A stretch of 64,000 nt of DNA from NCBI GenBank assembly GCA_016716085.1, contig JADJWY010000026.1:310001-374000 (forward strand), in the 5' to 3' direction. This stretch comes from Hahellaceae bacterium. GTDB taxonomy: Bacteria; Pseudomonadota; Gammaproteobacteria; Pseudomonadales; Oleiphilaceae. Below the pieces are notes generated by a model. That model was not told where the DNA came from. It ran no database searches and worked only from the letters and a program-made list of their open reading frames with translations. How positions within the stretch are numbered: the first letter of the stretch is position 1; every line of letters begins with the position of its first letter. Positions 17,776-27,524 of this stretch are shown one piece after another. The position numbers and the translations under genes are program-made.

Positions 17776-18960
17776 TCAGCCCCGGGTCTCCAGGGTCCTG
17801 ATCGCCGTTCCCAGCCGCTCGATCCCGCTACGGATCAATTCAGGCGTCACACAGGAATAATTTAATCTTAGCGTGCGAATGACGCCTGGGGTGACGTAAA
17901 AAGGGTCGCCCGGCACGAAGACCACACGATCTTTCACCGCTTCGTTAAACAGGGCCATCGCTGTCATGCTTTCCGGCAGGGTGGCCCACAGGAACATACC
18001 GCCCTCAGGGTGCGTCATTGAAACGTCCTCAGGGAAATGCTGTTGAATAGCCGCCATCATCACTTGCTTCTGCTGACCATAGGCCGAGGTTATTTTCTGG
18101 ATATGGACATCCAGATCATTGTCGCGCAGGTACTGCAGCATCACTTCCTGCAGGAAGGAACTGCTGTGCAAATCCGACGCTTGCTTAGCAATAATCAGTT
18201 TTTGCATTAGCGCGTCCGGTGCAACAATCCAACCCAGTCGGAATCCAGGCACCACCACTTTGGAGAACGAGCCCAGCATGACCGTGTTTTCAGGCATCAG
18301 TTGATAAAACGAGGTCAGGTGTTTACCTTCAAAGCGCAGATCGCCGTAGGGGTCGTCTTCGATAAACAGGGTTCGGGTGGCACGCACCTGTGCAGCAACC
18401 GCATGGCGATTGGCTTCAGGATAGGTTACGCCGGAGGGATTCTGAAAATTGGGCACACCATAAATCAGTTTAACGGGGGGCCCGGAGAGCACGTTTGCCA
18501 GCGCATCGGTATCCATCCCCTGCTCGCTTACCGGAATGGGGACAAACGTTGGACGGTAAAGCGCGAACGCCTGAATCGCACCCAGGTAGCCCGGCTCTTC
18601 AATGCCCAACAGATCACCTTCGTTGACCAGGGTTTTACCCAACAAATCCAAACCTTGTTGAGAGCCACTGGTAATCAGAATGTTGCTAACCGGCACATCT
18701 AACCCACGTTGGCGATAGCGTGCGGCAATGTATTCCCGTAGCTCAGGAAGCCCCTCAGATTGACTGTATTGGAAAATATCCTTGCCACGAAGCCGGAAGA
18801 CTTTTTCAGTAGCCGCCTGAATCTCGTCAGCGGGAAATAAATCACGGTTGGGAAGACCACCCGCAAAGGAAATGGTTCCGGGTGCCAGGGCGTCTTTCAG
18901 AATCTCCCTGATAAAGGAGCGGGGAACATCATTGATTCGGTCGGAAAACAGGGCATTCAT
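17776..18960 (-). CDS. PLP-dependent aminotransferase, class I/II (LysN/MocR-like)
   Basis: A fold-type I aminotransferase of 394 residues. The N-terminus (ISFAGGLPNRDLFP) and the layout resemble 2-aminoadipate aminotransferases and the catalytic half of MocR regulators, but there is no DNA-binding domain. The PLP lysine is in GSFSKVVVPGFRLGW near residue 235, with the pyridine-nitrogen aspartate in EDDPYGDLRF and the asparagine in VPNFQNPSG. The C-terminal arginine that binds the carboxylate is in IRTLRLNYS. Substrate specificity cannot be assigned, with alpha-aminoadipate or aromatic/branched amino acids as candidates. It lies downstream of the acyl-CoA synthetase on the same strand, separated by about 85 bases. 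Confidence 0.88.
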   Translation of the reverse strand: MNALFSDRINDVPRSFIREILKDALAPGTISFAGGLPNRDLFPADEIQAATEKVFRLRGKDIFQYSQSEGLPELREYIAARYRQRGLDVPVSNILITSGSQQGLDLLGKTLVNEGDLLGIEEPGYLGAIQAFALYRPTFVPIPVSEQGMDTDALANVLSGPPVKLIYGVPNFQNPSGVTYPEANRHAVAAQVRATRTLFIEDDPYGDLRFEGKHLTSFYQLMPENTVMLGSFSKVVVPGFRLGWIVAPDALMQKLIIAKQASDLHSSSFLQEVMLQYLRDNDLDVHIQKITSAYGQQKQVMMAAIQQHFPEDVSMTHPEGGMFLWATLPESMTAMALFNEAVKDRVVFVPGDPFYVTPGVIRTLRLNYSCVTPELIRSGIERLGTAIRTLETRG

Positions 18961-19045
18961 GGGGCATCCGGGTAAACTGACAAGCTGAACAGATTAGCGT
19001 GTCAGTCTACACCGGAACCCGGATTGAGTGAATCAGACGCTCAAA

Positions 19046-20747
19046 TTAGCGTGATGATTCCCACACGACGGTCTCACCGGTTTTGACCATGTCCTTCATG
19101 GTCTCGGCAAAGAACTGCTCAACCTTGTTACGCTTGACCTTCAGGGTCGGTGTCACAAAGTCAGTACCTGGGGTCCACTCGCCGTCCGCAACAATCGCGC
19201 CAGCAATCTTTTCGTGGTTCATCAGCTTGCTGTTAACGTCCTTCAACAGCGCATTGATGTCAGCGGTGACCTCAGCTTTCGGACGGCTACGCGCTTGCTC
19301 AGACAGCGTCACAATCACAACAGGCTGCGGCAAGCCGGAACCGGAGATACAGATTTGCTCCAGATCCTTCAGAACCGCCAGCTTGGCTTCAATCGGCGCC
19401 GGTGCAACGTACTCACCTTTTTCAGTCTTGAAGATTTCTTTCACACGACCGGTGATTTTCAGGAAGCCCTGTGCGTCCAGTTCTGCCAGGTCACCGGAAC
19501 GGTAGTAACCGTCATCCGTCATGGATTCAACGGTCTTCTCTTCATCTTTGTAGTAACCCTGCATCAGCGTCGGGCTCTTGAACAGCACTTCGCCTTCGGG
19601 GCTCAGCTTGAAGCCACAATCCGGCATCGGCTTACCAACAGTACCGCGCTTGTTGTCGCCCGGACGACCAATGAATCCGTAGGCAAAGTTTTCGGTCATG
19701 CCGTAGCCTTCCAGAATCTCGATCCCCAGATCGGCATACCAGCCGAGCAGTGAAGGTGCAATCGGCGCTGCGCCGGAAATTACAAGACGCGCACGCGACA
19801 GACCCAGTGCCTTACGCAGCTTCTTCGCGATCAGGCCTTTTACCAGCGGAATGCGAAGCAGTTTGTCGAGTTTGTGCTGCGGCAGTTTTTCCAGGATACC
19901 GCCCTGAAACTTTTTCCACAGGCGTGGCACCGAGAAGAACAAGGTCGGCTGGACTTTCTGGATATCGGCCTTGGAAGGTATTCAGCGACTGGGTGAAATT
20001 CACCTGCATCCCGGAGTAGATACTGGTGGTTTCCAGCAGGATACGCTCGGCGACGTGGGCCAACGGCAGGAAAGACAGGGCACAGTCTTTTTCGGAAATA
20101 TCAAATACGCTCAGTGCGCGCACGCCCACGTGCTTCGGCGCGCGGTAACAATGAACAGCACCCTTCGGATAACCAGTGGTTCCGGAGGTGTATACAATCG
20201 TCCATACATCGTCATCCGAAGGAACCGGGCTCTGTGTGAACGGCTTGGCCTTCTTGATCAGGTCAGCCATGTGGTGATCAACCTGCCCTTCCTTGGCACA
20301 GTCGCCATCGGCTCCGTGGAAGGAGAAGGCAATTTTGATCAGTCCCTTGGGAATTGCAGGTGCCAAACGATTGAAGACAGGCTTGTCGAGTTTACCAATG
20401 AAAACCGCTTTAGAGTCCGAATGCTCCAATACGTAAGACAAGGTATCCGGCGTCTGGTCAAAATACAGCGGAACGCTGACGAATCCGCCTAATTGCAATG
20501 CCAGGTCCGTAATGATCCATTCAGCGCAGTTCTTGGACAGCAGGGCAACCTTGTCACCTTTCTGCAAGCCCAGATCATACAACGCTTGAGTCAGGCGTCG
20601 AGCCTGACTGCACACTTCTGCCCATGTGTAGTCTTTCCAGACCCCATTGATAGGCTGGCGCAGATAAATCCGTTCCGGGGTGGTCTTTTCCCAGTGATAT
20701 ACCATCTCAATGGGGGTTTTTCCTTTTGCAATTTCGGCAAGAGTCAT
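19046..20747 (-). pseudogene. Long-chain acyl-CoA synthetase (AMP-binding), frameshifted
   Basis: An ATP-dependent fatty acyl-CoA ligase of the FAA1/FadD15 type in two frames. The N-terminal part (20747 to about 19973) has the AMP-binding P-loop YTSGTTGYPKGA near residue 188 and ends at the conserved FTQSLNTF. The second part (about 19973 to 19046) begins in the conserved FFSVPRLWKKFQ and has EGYGMTEN, YRSGDLAELD and the C-terminal lysine domain. Removing one base from the GG at 19973-19974 joins them into an enzyme of about 566 residues. The break lies outside a homopolymer longer than two. It is divergent from the GntR/prp locus but does not resemble propionyl-CoA synthetase (PrpE), so a shared pathway is only loosely suggested. 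The shift may be a true lesion or a sequence error. Confidence 0.88.
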
Positions 20748-20900
20748 TATTCGATCCTTCTCTCGTTTATTCGTTAAAGTAACTGATGGGTAACATGTGG
20801 AGCGCCATCATATTTTGCCTAAAAGCGGAATGCAATTTCTATGACAAAACTTCACAAATCTGAAAGAGAACAGGTTAGCATTTTTTTCAATTTTCGAAAG

Positions 20901-20910
20901 TTGTATACAA
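20901..20910. promoter_or_regulatory. Perfect palindrome TTGTATACAA (distal GntR operator candidate)
   Basis: TTGTATACAA is a perfect ten-base inverted repeat with the T-G-T/A-C-A half-sites typical of FadR-subfamily GntR operators. An identical copy lies 63 bases downstream. It sits between the divergent acyl-CoA synthetase and GntR genes, upstream of a possible -35 box TTGACT at 20926. Confidence 0.65.
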
Positions 20911-20963
20911 CTAACAGACAACAAATTGACTATATCTTATTTATACCTCAATATTGCCGCACT

Positions 20964-20973
20964 TTGTATACAA
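20964..20973. promoter_or_regulatory. Perfect palindrome TTGTATACAA (proximal GntR operator candidate)
   Basis: Second identical copy of TTGTATACAA, ending just before the AAGG ribosome binding site (20976-20979) and the ATG at 20985. A repressor bound here would cover the transcription or translation start of the GntR gene and, through the operon, prpB-prpC-acnD-prpF. Its place also argues against the longer reading frame from 20841, which would put both operators inside the coding sequence. Confidence 0.65.
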
Positions 20974-20984
20974 TCAAGGTTCGT

Positions 20985-21659
20985 ATGCAGCCCGCACCCA
21001 CCACCCTCGCCGATCAGGTCTTTACTCAAGTGCAACAAGCCATTGTTCAAGGCCGTTTTACCCCCGGCCAGCGACTGAGCGAGGCAGAACTGAGCCGCAA
21101 TTTTGGCTGTAGTCGCGTGCCCTTACGAGAGGCCATCCGTCGCCTGGAGAGCCAGGGACTGATCACCCGCATCCCTCACGCCGGCATCCGGGTTGCCACC
21201 CTGTCTGCCGATGAGCTATTGGACATTTATTGGGTTCGTGAATCGCTTGAAGGGCTGGCCTGCCGGCTCGCAGCCCAGCATATGCCTGCCGACATGCTCC
21301 GCAGTCTAAGAGGCGTTCTGGAATCCCATGACCATACCATCCGCAAAGCTCAAGGAATGTCCTATTATCAAAGCGAAGGTGACTTTGATTTTCATTACCT
21401 GATTGCCAAAGGCAGTGGCAACCGACGGCTCTACGAGATGCTTTGTGGTGACTTGTATCACCGGGTACGCATGTACCGCTTCAAGGTAAGTACGATAGAG
21501 GGACGCCCTGATCTGGCGTTCCGTGAGCATACCCGCATCGTTGATGCGCTGGAGCAGCGAGATGGAGAGGTTGCCGAAATGCTGATGTGCCGCCACATCG
21601 CCGCCGCTCGCACCACCATTGAAAAGGCCCTGAGCGAGGGTCGACTGATTCTGAATTAA
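20985..21659 (+). CDS. GntR-family (FCD domain) regulator of the methylcitrate operon
   Basis: A FadR-subfamily GntR transcription factor of 224 residues. The winged helix-turn-helix (about 5-70) contains LSEAELSRNFGCSRVPLREAIRRLE, given here in parts: LSEAELSRNFG then SRVPLREAIRRLESQGL. The FCD ligand domain (about 80-215) has the metal-binding pattern with aspartate and histidines in FDFHYLIAKGS and HTRIVDALEQRD plus MCRHIAAAR. The start at 20985 has AAGG five bases upstream and places two TTGTATACAA palindromes in the leader; an in-frame ATG at 20841 is less likely. prpB starts 16 bases after its stop, so it is probably the autoregulated first gene of the operon. The likely effector is methylcitrate or a related acid, by analogy with other prp loci. 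Confidence 0.9.
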   Translation: MQPAPTTLADQVFTQVQQAIVQGRFTPGQRLSEAELSRNFGCSRVPLREAIRRLESQGLITRIPHAGIRVATLSADELLDIYWVRESLEGLACRLAAQHMPADMLRSLRGVLESHDHTIRKAQGMSYYQSEGDFDFHYLIAKGSGNRRLYEMLCGDLYHRVRMYRFKVSTIEGRPDLAFREHTRIVDALEQRDGEVAEMLMCRHIAAARTTIEKALSEGRLILN

Positions 21660-21675
21660 TGTGGAGGAAGAATTT

Positions 21676-22560
21676 ATGAAAGACTTGAGTTCCGGCCAGC
21701 GTTTTCGCCAAGCGCTCGCAGCCAACACGCCCCTACAAATCGTCGGCGCGGTCAACGCCTACTGCGCCATGATGGCCGAACAATCCGGTCACCAGGCGCT
21801 CTACCTTTCCGGGGCGGGTGTTGCCAACGCCTCGTTTGGGTTACCGGACCTCGGCATGACCTCGCTCAATGACGTATTAGAAGATGTACGCCGCATTACC
21901 GCGGCCAGTACCCTTCCCCTACTCGTGGACATCGATACCGGCTGGGGTGGGGCATTCAATATCGCCCGAACCATCAAGGAAATGATCCGTGCCGGTGCGG
22001 CGGCGGTGCACATTGAAGATCAGGTTGCCCAAAAACGGTGCGGCCACCGACCCAACAAGGAAATCGTCAGCAAAGAAGAAATGGTCGATCGGATCAAGGC
22101 GGCGGTCGATGCCCGAACCGATGCATCCTTCTTTATCATGGCGCGCACGGATGCCTTTGCGCAGGAAGGGCTGGACGCTGCGATTGAACGGGCACACCTG
22201 TGCCTCGAAGCCGGTGCAGATGGCATCTTCGCAGAGGCAGTGACCGAACTGAAGCACTACCGGGCCTTCAAAGATGCACTCAAGGCGCCCATACTGGCGA
22301 ATATCACTGAGTTTGGCCAAACGCCCCTGTACAACAAAACCGAGTTGGCTGAAGCCGGTGCGGACATGGTGTTGTATCCGCTGAGCGCCTTCCGGGCCAT
22401 GAACAAGGCCGCGTTGACGGTCTATCAATCGATTCTGGCCAAAGGCGATCAGAAAGAGGTTGTCGATCTCATGCAGACACGCATGGATCTCTACGCCTTT
22501 CTGGGCTACCACGATTACGAACAAAAACTGGATGCGCTGTTTGCGCAGAAGAAAAACTGA
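21676..22560 (+). CDS. prpB: 2-methylisocitrate lyase
   Basis: Cleaves 2-methylisocitrate to pyruvate and succinate, the last step of the methylcitrate cycle for propionyl-CoA. It is a PEP mutase/isocitrate lyase superfamily barrel of 294 residues. The catalytic loop cysteine is in QKRCGHRPNK, and the metal-binding aspartates are in LLVDIDTGWGG and VHIEDQ. The start is the ATG at 21676 because GGAGGAAG lies six bases upstream at 21663-21670; a GTG at 21661 would overlap that site. It is followed by prpC after 19 bases. Confidence 0.95.
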   Translation: MKDLSSGQRFRQALAANTPLQIVGAVNAYCAMMAEQSGHQALYLSGAGVANASFGLPDLGMTSLNDVLEDVRRITAASTLPLLVDIDTGWGGAFNIARTIKEMIRAGAAAVHIEDQVAQKRCGHRPNKEIVSKEEMVDRIKAAVDARTDASFFIMARTDAFAQEGLDAAIERAHLCLEAGADGIFAEAVTELKHYRAFKDALKAPILANITEFGQTPLYNKTELAEAGADMVLYPLSAFRAMNKAALTVYQSILAKGDQKEVVDLMQTRMDLYAFLGYHDYEQKLDALFAQKKN

Positions 22561-22579
22561 TTTCACGAGGTGAACCAAG

Positions 22580-23704
22580 ATGGAAGCAAAAAAACTGGGT
22601 GGCGCGGGTCTGCGTGGACAAGTCGCTGGTGAAACCGCATTGTGCACTGTCGGTAAAACCGGAACTGGTTTGACTTATCGCGGCTATGACATCTCTGAAT
22701 TGGCCGCTAACGCCCACTTTGAAGAAGTGGCGTATCTGTTAGCCCATGGCGAATTACCCAAGCAGGCAGAACTCTCCGCTTATAAAGCACGCCTGAAGTC
22801 GCAACGCGGGCTACCCGCTGCGCTCAAGACCGTATTGGAACAGATCCCGGCGAATGCCCATCCGATGGATGTGATGCGTACCGGTGTATCGATGCTGGGC
22901 AATCTGGAAACCGAGCACAGCTTCTCGGAGCAGGATAAGCACATTGAACGTCTGATTGCGGTGCTGCCTTCCATCATCTGTTACTGGTATCGCTTCAGTC
23001 ATGATGGTGTCCGTATTGAAACCGAAACCAGCGACGACTCTGTTGGTGCGCACTTCCTGCACATGCTACACGGCAAGGCACCTAACGCCCTGCACGAACA
23101 GGTGATGCATGCGTCCCTGATTCTATATGCCGAGCACGAGTTCAATGCCTCGACGTTCACTGCACGGGTTTGCGCATCAACCCTGTCCGATATTCATTCC
23201 TGTGTGACGGGCGCGATAGGCTCGCTGCGCGGCCCCCTTCATGGCGGCGCAAACGAAGCGGCGATGGAACTGATCCAGAAATTCGATAGCCCGGAAGCTG
23301 CAGAAACCGGTTTGATGGGTATGCTGGAGCGCAAGGAAAAAATCATGGGATTTGGCCATGCCATTTACCGTGAGAGCGACCCGCGCAATGCCATCATCAA
23401 ACAATGGGCGGAAAAACTGGCGGCGGATGTGGGTGACACGGTGCTCTATCCGGTATCGGTGCGCTGTGAAGCGGTCATGTGGCGGGAGAAGAAACTCTTT
23501 TGTAATGCGGATTTTTTCCATGCCTCGGCCTATCACTTCATGGGTATTCCAACGCCGCTATTCACGCCAATTTTTGTGATGTCGCGCGTCACGGGCTGGA
23601 CCGCTCACGTGAAAGAACAGCGCGCCAATAACCGTATCATTCGCCCTAGCGCGGATTATATCGGCCCCGATGCCCGCCACTGGGTCCCTATGGACAAGCG
23701 TTAA
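22580..23704 (+). CDS. prpC: 2-methylcitrate synthase
   Basis: Condenses propionyl-CoA with oxaloacetate to 2-methylcitrate. It belongs to the citrate synthase family and its 374 residues match PrpC rather than the longer hexameric GltA. Active-site histidines are in GPLHGGANEAAM and GFGHAIYRESDPRN, and the catalytic aspartate is in the NADFFHASAYHFMGIP region. The GAGG box lies before the ATG at 22580. It sits between prpB and acnD with short gaps and is clearly part of the operon. Confidence 0.95.
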   Translation: MEAKKLGGAGLRGQVAGETALCTVGKTGTGLTYRGYDISELAANAHFEEVAYLLAHGELPKQAELSAYKARLKSQRGLPAALKTVLEQIPANAHPMDVMRTGVSMLGNLETEHSFSEQDKHIERLIAVLPSIICYWYRFSHDGVRIETETSDDSVGAHFLHMLHGKAPNALHEQVMHASLILYAEHEFNASTFTARVCASTLSDIHSCVTGAIGSLRGPLHGGANEAAMELIQKFDSPEAAETGLMGMLERKEKIMGFGHAIYRESDPRNAIIKQWAEKLAADVGDTVLYPVSVRCEAVMWREKKLFCNADFFHASAYHFMGIPTPLFTPIFVMSRVTGWTAHVKEQRANNRIIRPSADYIGPDARHWVPMDKR

Positions 23705-23713
23705 GGAGATCCA

Positions 23714-26311
23714 ATGAATACTGATTACCGAAAATCGCTGCCTGGGACGGCACTGGACTATTTCGACACCCAGGCCGCCGTCGACGCGCTGAAGCCGGGG
23801 GCTTATGCCACCCTGCCCTATACGTCGCGAATTCTGGCCGAACAGCTGGTACGACGCTGCGAGCCCTCACTGTTGCCGGATGCCCTGAAGCAGCTCATTG
23901 AGCGTAAGCGGGATCTGGACTTTCCCTGGTATCCGGCCCGCGTGGTGTGCCATGACATCCTCGGGCAAACCGCGCTGGTCGATCTGGCCGGCTTACGAGA
24001 TGCCATCGCTGATAAAGGTGGAGACCCGTCCAAGGTCAATCCCGTCGTACAAACCCAGCTGATTGTGGATCACTCCCTGGCCGTTGAATGTGGTGGTTTC
24101 GATCCCGATGCGTTCCGCAAGAACCGGGAAATCGAGGAACGCCGAAACGAAGATCGCTTTCATTTTATCAACTGGACCAAAACTGCCTTTGATAACGTCG
24201 ATGTGATCCCGGCCGGTAACGGCATCATGCACCAGATCAATCTGGAGAAAATGTCACCCGTGATTCAGGCGCGCGAGGGTGTCGCCTATCCGGATACCTG
24301 CGTGGGGACGGACAGTCACACGCCACACGTGGATGCGCTGGGCGTGATATCAGTCGGTGTCGGCGGACTGGAAGCCGAAACCGTCATGCTGGGCCATCCT
24401 TCCATGATGCGGTTGCCGGAGATCGTTGGCGTCGAATTAAAAGGCCGCCGTCAACCCGGCATTACCGCAACCGATATCGTATTGGCGTTGACTGAATTTC
24501 TGCGCAAAGAGCGTGTCGTGGGTGCCTACGTCGAATTCTTTGGTGAGGGCGCGTCGAGTCTTTCGATTGGCGACCGGGCGACCATCTCCAATATGACCCC
24601 TGAGTATGGGGCTACGGCAGCGATGTTCTACATCGACGAGCAAACCATTGATTACCTGAAGTTGACCGGCCGGGAACCCGAACAGGTCGCACTGGTTGAA
24701 AACTACGCCAAAACCACCGGACTCTGGGCGGATAGCCTGGCAAAAGCCGAGTATGAGCGCGTATTGCATTTTGACCTGTCAACGGTAGGCCGCAATATGG
24801 CCGGGCCTTCGAACCCGCATGCCCGCGTTTCGACCAAAGACCTCAAGCGCAAAGGCATCGCTGTCAATCTGGATCAGGCCCGTGCCCAGGAGGCCGAGGG
24901 GCTGATGCCGGATGGCGCGGTCATCATCGCTGCGATTACGTCTTGCACCAATACTTCCAATCCGCGCAACGTAGTCGCCGCCGGCCTGTTGGCGAAAAAG
25001 GCCAATGCGCTGGGACTGCTTCGCAAGCCCTGGGTAAAATCCTCATTCGCGCCCGGCTCGAAAGTCGCAGAGCTTTACCTCAACGAGGCCGGTTTGCTGG
25101 GTGAACTGGAAAAACTGGGTTTTGGGATCGTCGCCTTTGCCTGCACCACCTGTAACGGCATGTCGGGCGCGCTCGACCCCGCCATTCAGCAGGAAATCAT
25201 CGACCGTGACCTCTATGCTACCGCAGTGCTGTCCGGTAACCGAAACTTTGATGGACGGATTCACCCCTATGCCAAGCAGGCATTCCTGGCCTCACCGCCG
25301 CTGGTCGTGGCGTATGCGATTGCCGGGACGATTCGCTTTGACATTGAAAACGATGTCCTGGCGGTAGTTGATGGCAAAGAGATCCGCCTGAAAGACATCT
25401 GGCCTTCGGATGACGAAATCGACGCCATTGTGAAGGCCAGCGTGAAGCCAGAGCAATTCCGTCAGATCTACATTCCGATGTTTGATCTCGGCCAGGCGGA
25501 AAAAGCCGCCAGTCCTCTTTATGACTGGCGTCCACAGAGTACCTACATCCGTCGCCCACCCTATTGGGAAGGCGCACTGGCCGGTGAGCGAACACTCAAG
25601 GGAATGCGACCGCTGGCCGTGCTGCCAGACAACATCACAACGGACCATTTATCACCGTCCAACGCCATTCTGGCCGACAGTGCAGCCGGAGAATATCTGG
25701 CCAAAATGGGTCTACCGGAAGAAGACTTCAACTCCTATGCGACGCATCGGGGCGATCATTTGACCGCACAGCGTGCCACCTTTGCGAATCCACAGCTGAT
25801 GAACGAAATGGTGCGCGATAGCGACGGCAAGGTGAAGAAAGGCTCATTGGCCCGCGTCGAACCGGAAGGCAAGGTCATGCGTATGTGGGAAGCGATTGAG
25901 ACCTACATGAACCGTAAACAACCGCTGATCATTGTGGCGGGTGCCGATTACGGCCAGGGTTCATCGCGTGACTGGGCCGCCAAAGGCGTTCGGTTGGCCG
26001 GTGTCGAGGCGATTGCGGCCGAGGGCTTTGAACGCATTCACCGAACCAACCTGATCGGCATGGGTGTATTACCGCTGGAATTCAAACCGGGCACGACCCG
26101 TCTGACGCTAAAACTCGACGGCACGGAAACCTATGACGTTGTGGGAACCCCCACACCTCGCTGCGATCTGACACTGGTCATCCATCGCCGAAATGGAGAA
26201 AGGTTGGATGTTCCCGTGACCTGTCGTCTGGACACCGCCGAAGAAGTCCGCGTGTACGAAGCCGGTGGTGTGCTGCAACGCTTCGCCAAAGATTTTCTGG
26301 GCGAAGCCTGA
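23714..26311 (+). CDS. acnD: Fe/S-dependent 2-methylisocitrate dehydratase AcnD
   Basis: Aconitase-like dehydratase that converts 2-methylcitrate to 2-methylaconitate. At 865 residues it has the AcnA/AcnD layout. The 4Fe-4S cluster cysteines are in ITSCTNTSNP (about residue 415) and FACTTCNGMSG (about 480). Substrate-binding GTDSHTPHVD and the C-terminal swivel domain motifs GADYGQGSSRDWAAKG and LIGMGVLPLEF are present. The adjacent prpF is the partner expected for AcnD-type pathways; together they replace the PrpD enzyme, which is absent here. ATG at 23714 follows AAGGAG by six bases. Confidence 0.95.
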   Translation: MNTDYRKSLPGTALDYFDTQAAVDALKPGAYATLPYTSRILAEQLVRRCEPSLLPDALKQLIERKRDLDFPWYPARVVCHDILGQTALVDLAGLRDAIADKGGDPSKVNPVVQTQLIVDHSLAVECGGFDPDAFRKNREIEERRNEDRFHFINWTKTAFDNVDVIPAGNGIMHQINLEKMSPVIQAREGVAYPDTCVGTDSHTPHVDALGVISVGVGGLEAETVMLGHPSMMRLPEIVGVELKGRRQPGITATDIVLALTEFLRKERVVGAYVEFFGEGASSLSIGDRATISNMTPEYGATAAMFYIDEQTIDYLKLTGREPEQVALVENYAKTTGLWADSLAKAEYERVLHFDLSTVGRNMAGPSNPHARVSTKDLKRKGIAVNLDQARAQEAEGLMPDGAVIIAAITSCTNTSNPRNVVAAGLLAKKANALGLLRKPWVKSSFAPGSKVAELYLNEAGLLGELEKLGFGIVAFACTTCNGMSGALDPAIQQEIIDRDLYATAVLSGNRNFDGRIHPYAKQAFLASPPLVVAYAIAGTIRFDIENDVLAVVDGKEIRLKDIWPSDDEIDAIVKASVKPEQFRQIYIPMFDLGQAEKAASPLYDWRPQSTYIRRPPYWEGALAGERTLKGMRPLAVLPDNITTDHLSPSNAILADSAAGEYLAKMGLPEEDFNSYATHRGDHLTAQRATFANPQLMNEMVRDSDGKVKKGSLARVEPEGKVMRMWEAIETYMNRKQPLIIVAGADYGQGSSRDWAAKGVRLAGVEAIAAEGFERIHRTNLIGMGVLPLEFKPGTTRLTLKLDGTETYDVVGTPTPRCDLTLVIHRRNGERLDVPVTCRLDTAEEVRVYEAGGVLQRFAKDFLGEA

Positions 26312-26330
26312 GAGGTAGGGAATAGAGACT

Positions 26331-27524
26331 ATGACACACGTTCCTCAGATCAAAATCCCCGCCACTTATATGCGCGGGGGCACCAGCAAAGGGGTGTTTT
26401 TCAACCTAAGCGATCTGCCTGAGCCCGCACAGACACCCGGCAAAGCCCGTGATGCCCTGCTGCTGCGTGTCATCGGCAGTCCTGATCCCTACGGTAAACA
26501 GATTGACGGCATGGGCGGTGCGACCTCCAGTACCAGCAAAACCGTCATTCTGAGCAAGAGCCAGCAGCCGGATCACGATGTAGACTACCTGTTCGGTCAG
26601 GTGTCCATCGATAAGCCCTTTGTGGACTGGTCCGGCAACTGTGGTAATTTGACGGCTGCAGTGGGTGCCTTTGCCATTTCACAGGGTCTGGTGGACGCCT
26701 CGCGCATTCCGCAGGACGGTCTGTGTACCGTCCGCATCTGGCAGAAAAACATCTCAAAAACCATCATTGCCCACATTCCTGTGTGCGGTGGGCAGGTGCA
26801 GGAAACCGGCGATTTCGAGCTGGATGGTGTCACCTTTCCGGCCGCCGAAGTGCAGATTGAATTCCTTGATCCGGCCGACGAAGGGGAAGGCGATTCGGGT
26901 GGCGCCATGTTCCCGACCGGCAAACTGGTGGACACCCTGGAGGTGCCGGGTTTTGGCGCTTTGCGGGCGACGCTGATCAATGCAGGGATTCCCACCGTTT
27001 TTGTTGAGGCATCAGCGATTGGATATACGGGCACGGAATTGCAGGAAGCGATCAATGGCGACAGTGCCGCCCTAGCACGCTTTGAAGCGATCCGAGCCTA
27101 TGGCGCGCTGCGCATGGGCCTGATCAAGGACCTGAGCGAAGCCGCTGCGCGGCAGCACACACCCAAGGTAGCCTTTATCGCACCGCCAAAGGACTATGTC
27201 TCCTCCAGCGGCAAAGTGGTCAGCGCGGGCGACATCGACCTGTCAGTGAGGGCCTTGTCGATGGGTAAACTGCACCATGCCATGATGGGGACGGCGGCCG
27301 TCGCGATTGGCACAGCGGCCGCAATTCCGGGAACACTGGTGAACCTCGCTGCAGGCGGTGGCGAGCGACACGCGGTGCGTTTCGGTCATCCGTCCGGCAC
27401 CTTGCGGGTGGGCGCTGAAGCGACCCAAAAAGACGGTCAGTGGAGTGTCACCAAAGCCATCATGAGCCGCAGTGCCCGTGTGTTAATGGAAGGCTGGGTG
27501 AGGGTTCCGGGCGACTGCTTCTAG
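26331..27524 (+). CDS. prpF: 2-methylaconitate cis-trans isomerase
   Basis: Isomerises the 2-methylaconitate made by AcnD so that aconitase can hydrate it. The 397-residue protein has the diaminopimelate-epimerase-like double fold, with the N-terminal ATYMRGGTSKGVFF signature and the DWSGNCGNLTAAVGAFA segment that carries the cysteine. C-terminal GERHAVRFGHPSGTLRVGA is also family-typical. It ends the prp operon and overlaps the convergent DUF3080 gene by four bases. Confidence 0.94.
   Translation: MTHVPQIKIPATYMRGGTSKGVFFNLSDLPEPAQTPGKARDALLLRVIGSPDPYGKQIDGMGGATSSTSKTVILSKSQQPDHDVDYLFGQVSIDKPFVDWSGNCGNLTAAVGAFAISQGLVDASRIPQDGLCTVRIWQKNISKTIIAHIPVCGGQVQETGDFELDGVTFPAAEVQIEFLDPADEGEGDSGGAMFPTGKLVDTLEVPGFGALRATLINAGIPTVFVEASAIGYTGTELQEAINGDSAALARFEAIRAYGALRMGLIKDLSEAAARQHTPKVAFIAPPKDYVSSSGKVVSAGDIDLSVRALSMGKLHHAMMGTAAVAIGTAAAIPGTLVNLAAGGGERHAVRFGHPSGTLRVGAEATQKDGQWSVTKAIMSRSARVLMEGWVRVPGDCF

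Noticed and set aside
19046..20747. Propionyl-CoA synthetase PrpE for the methylcitrate operon
   Set aside because: Its motifs and length fit long-chain acyl-CoA synthetases of the FAA1/FadD15 type, not the acetyl/propionyl-CoA synthetase group.
21919..22647. Open frame of 242 codons antisense to prpB
   Set aside because: It lies over a conserved enzyme gene and its translation has no family features.
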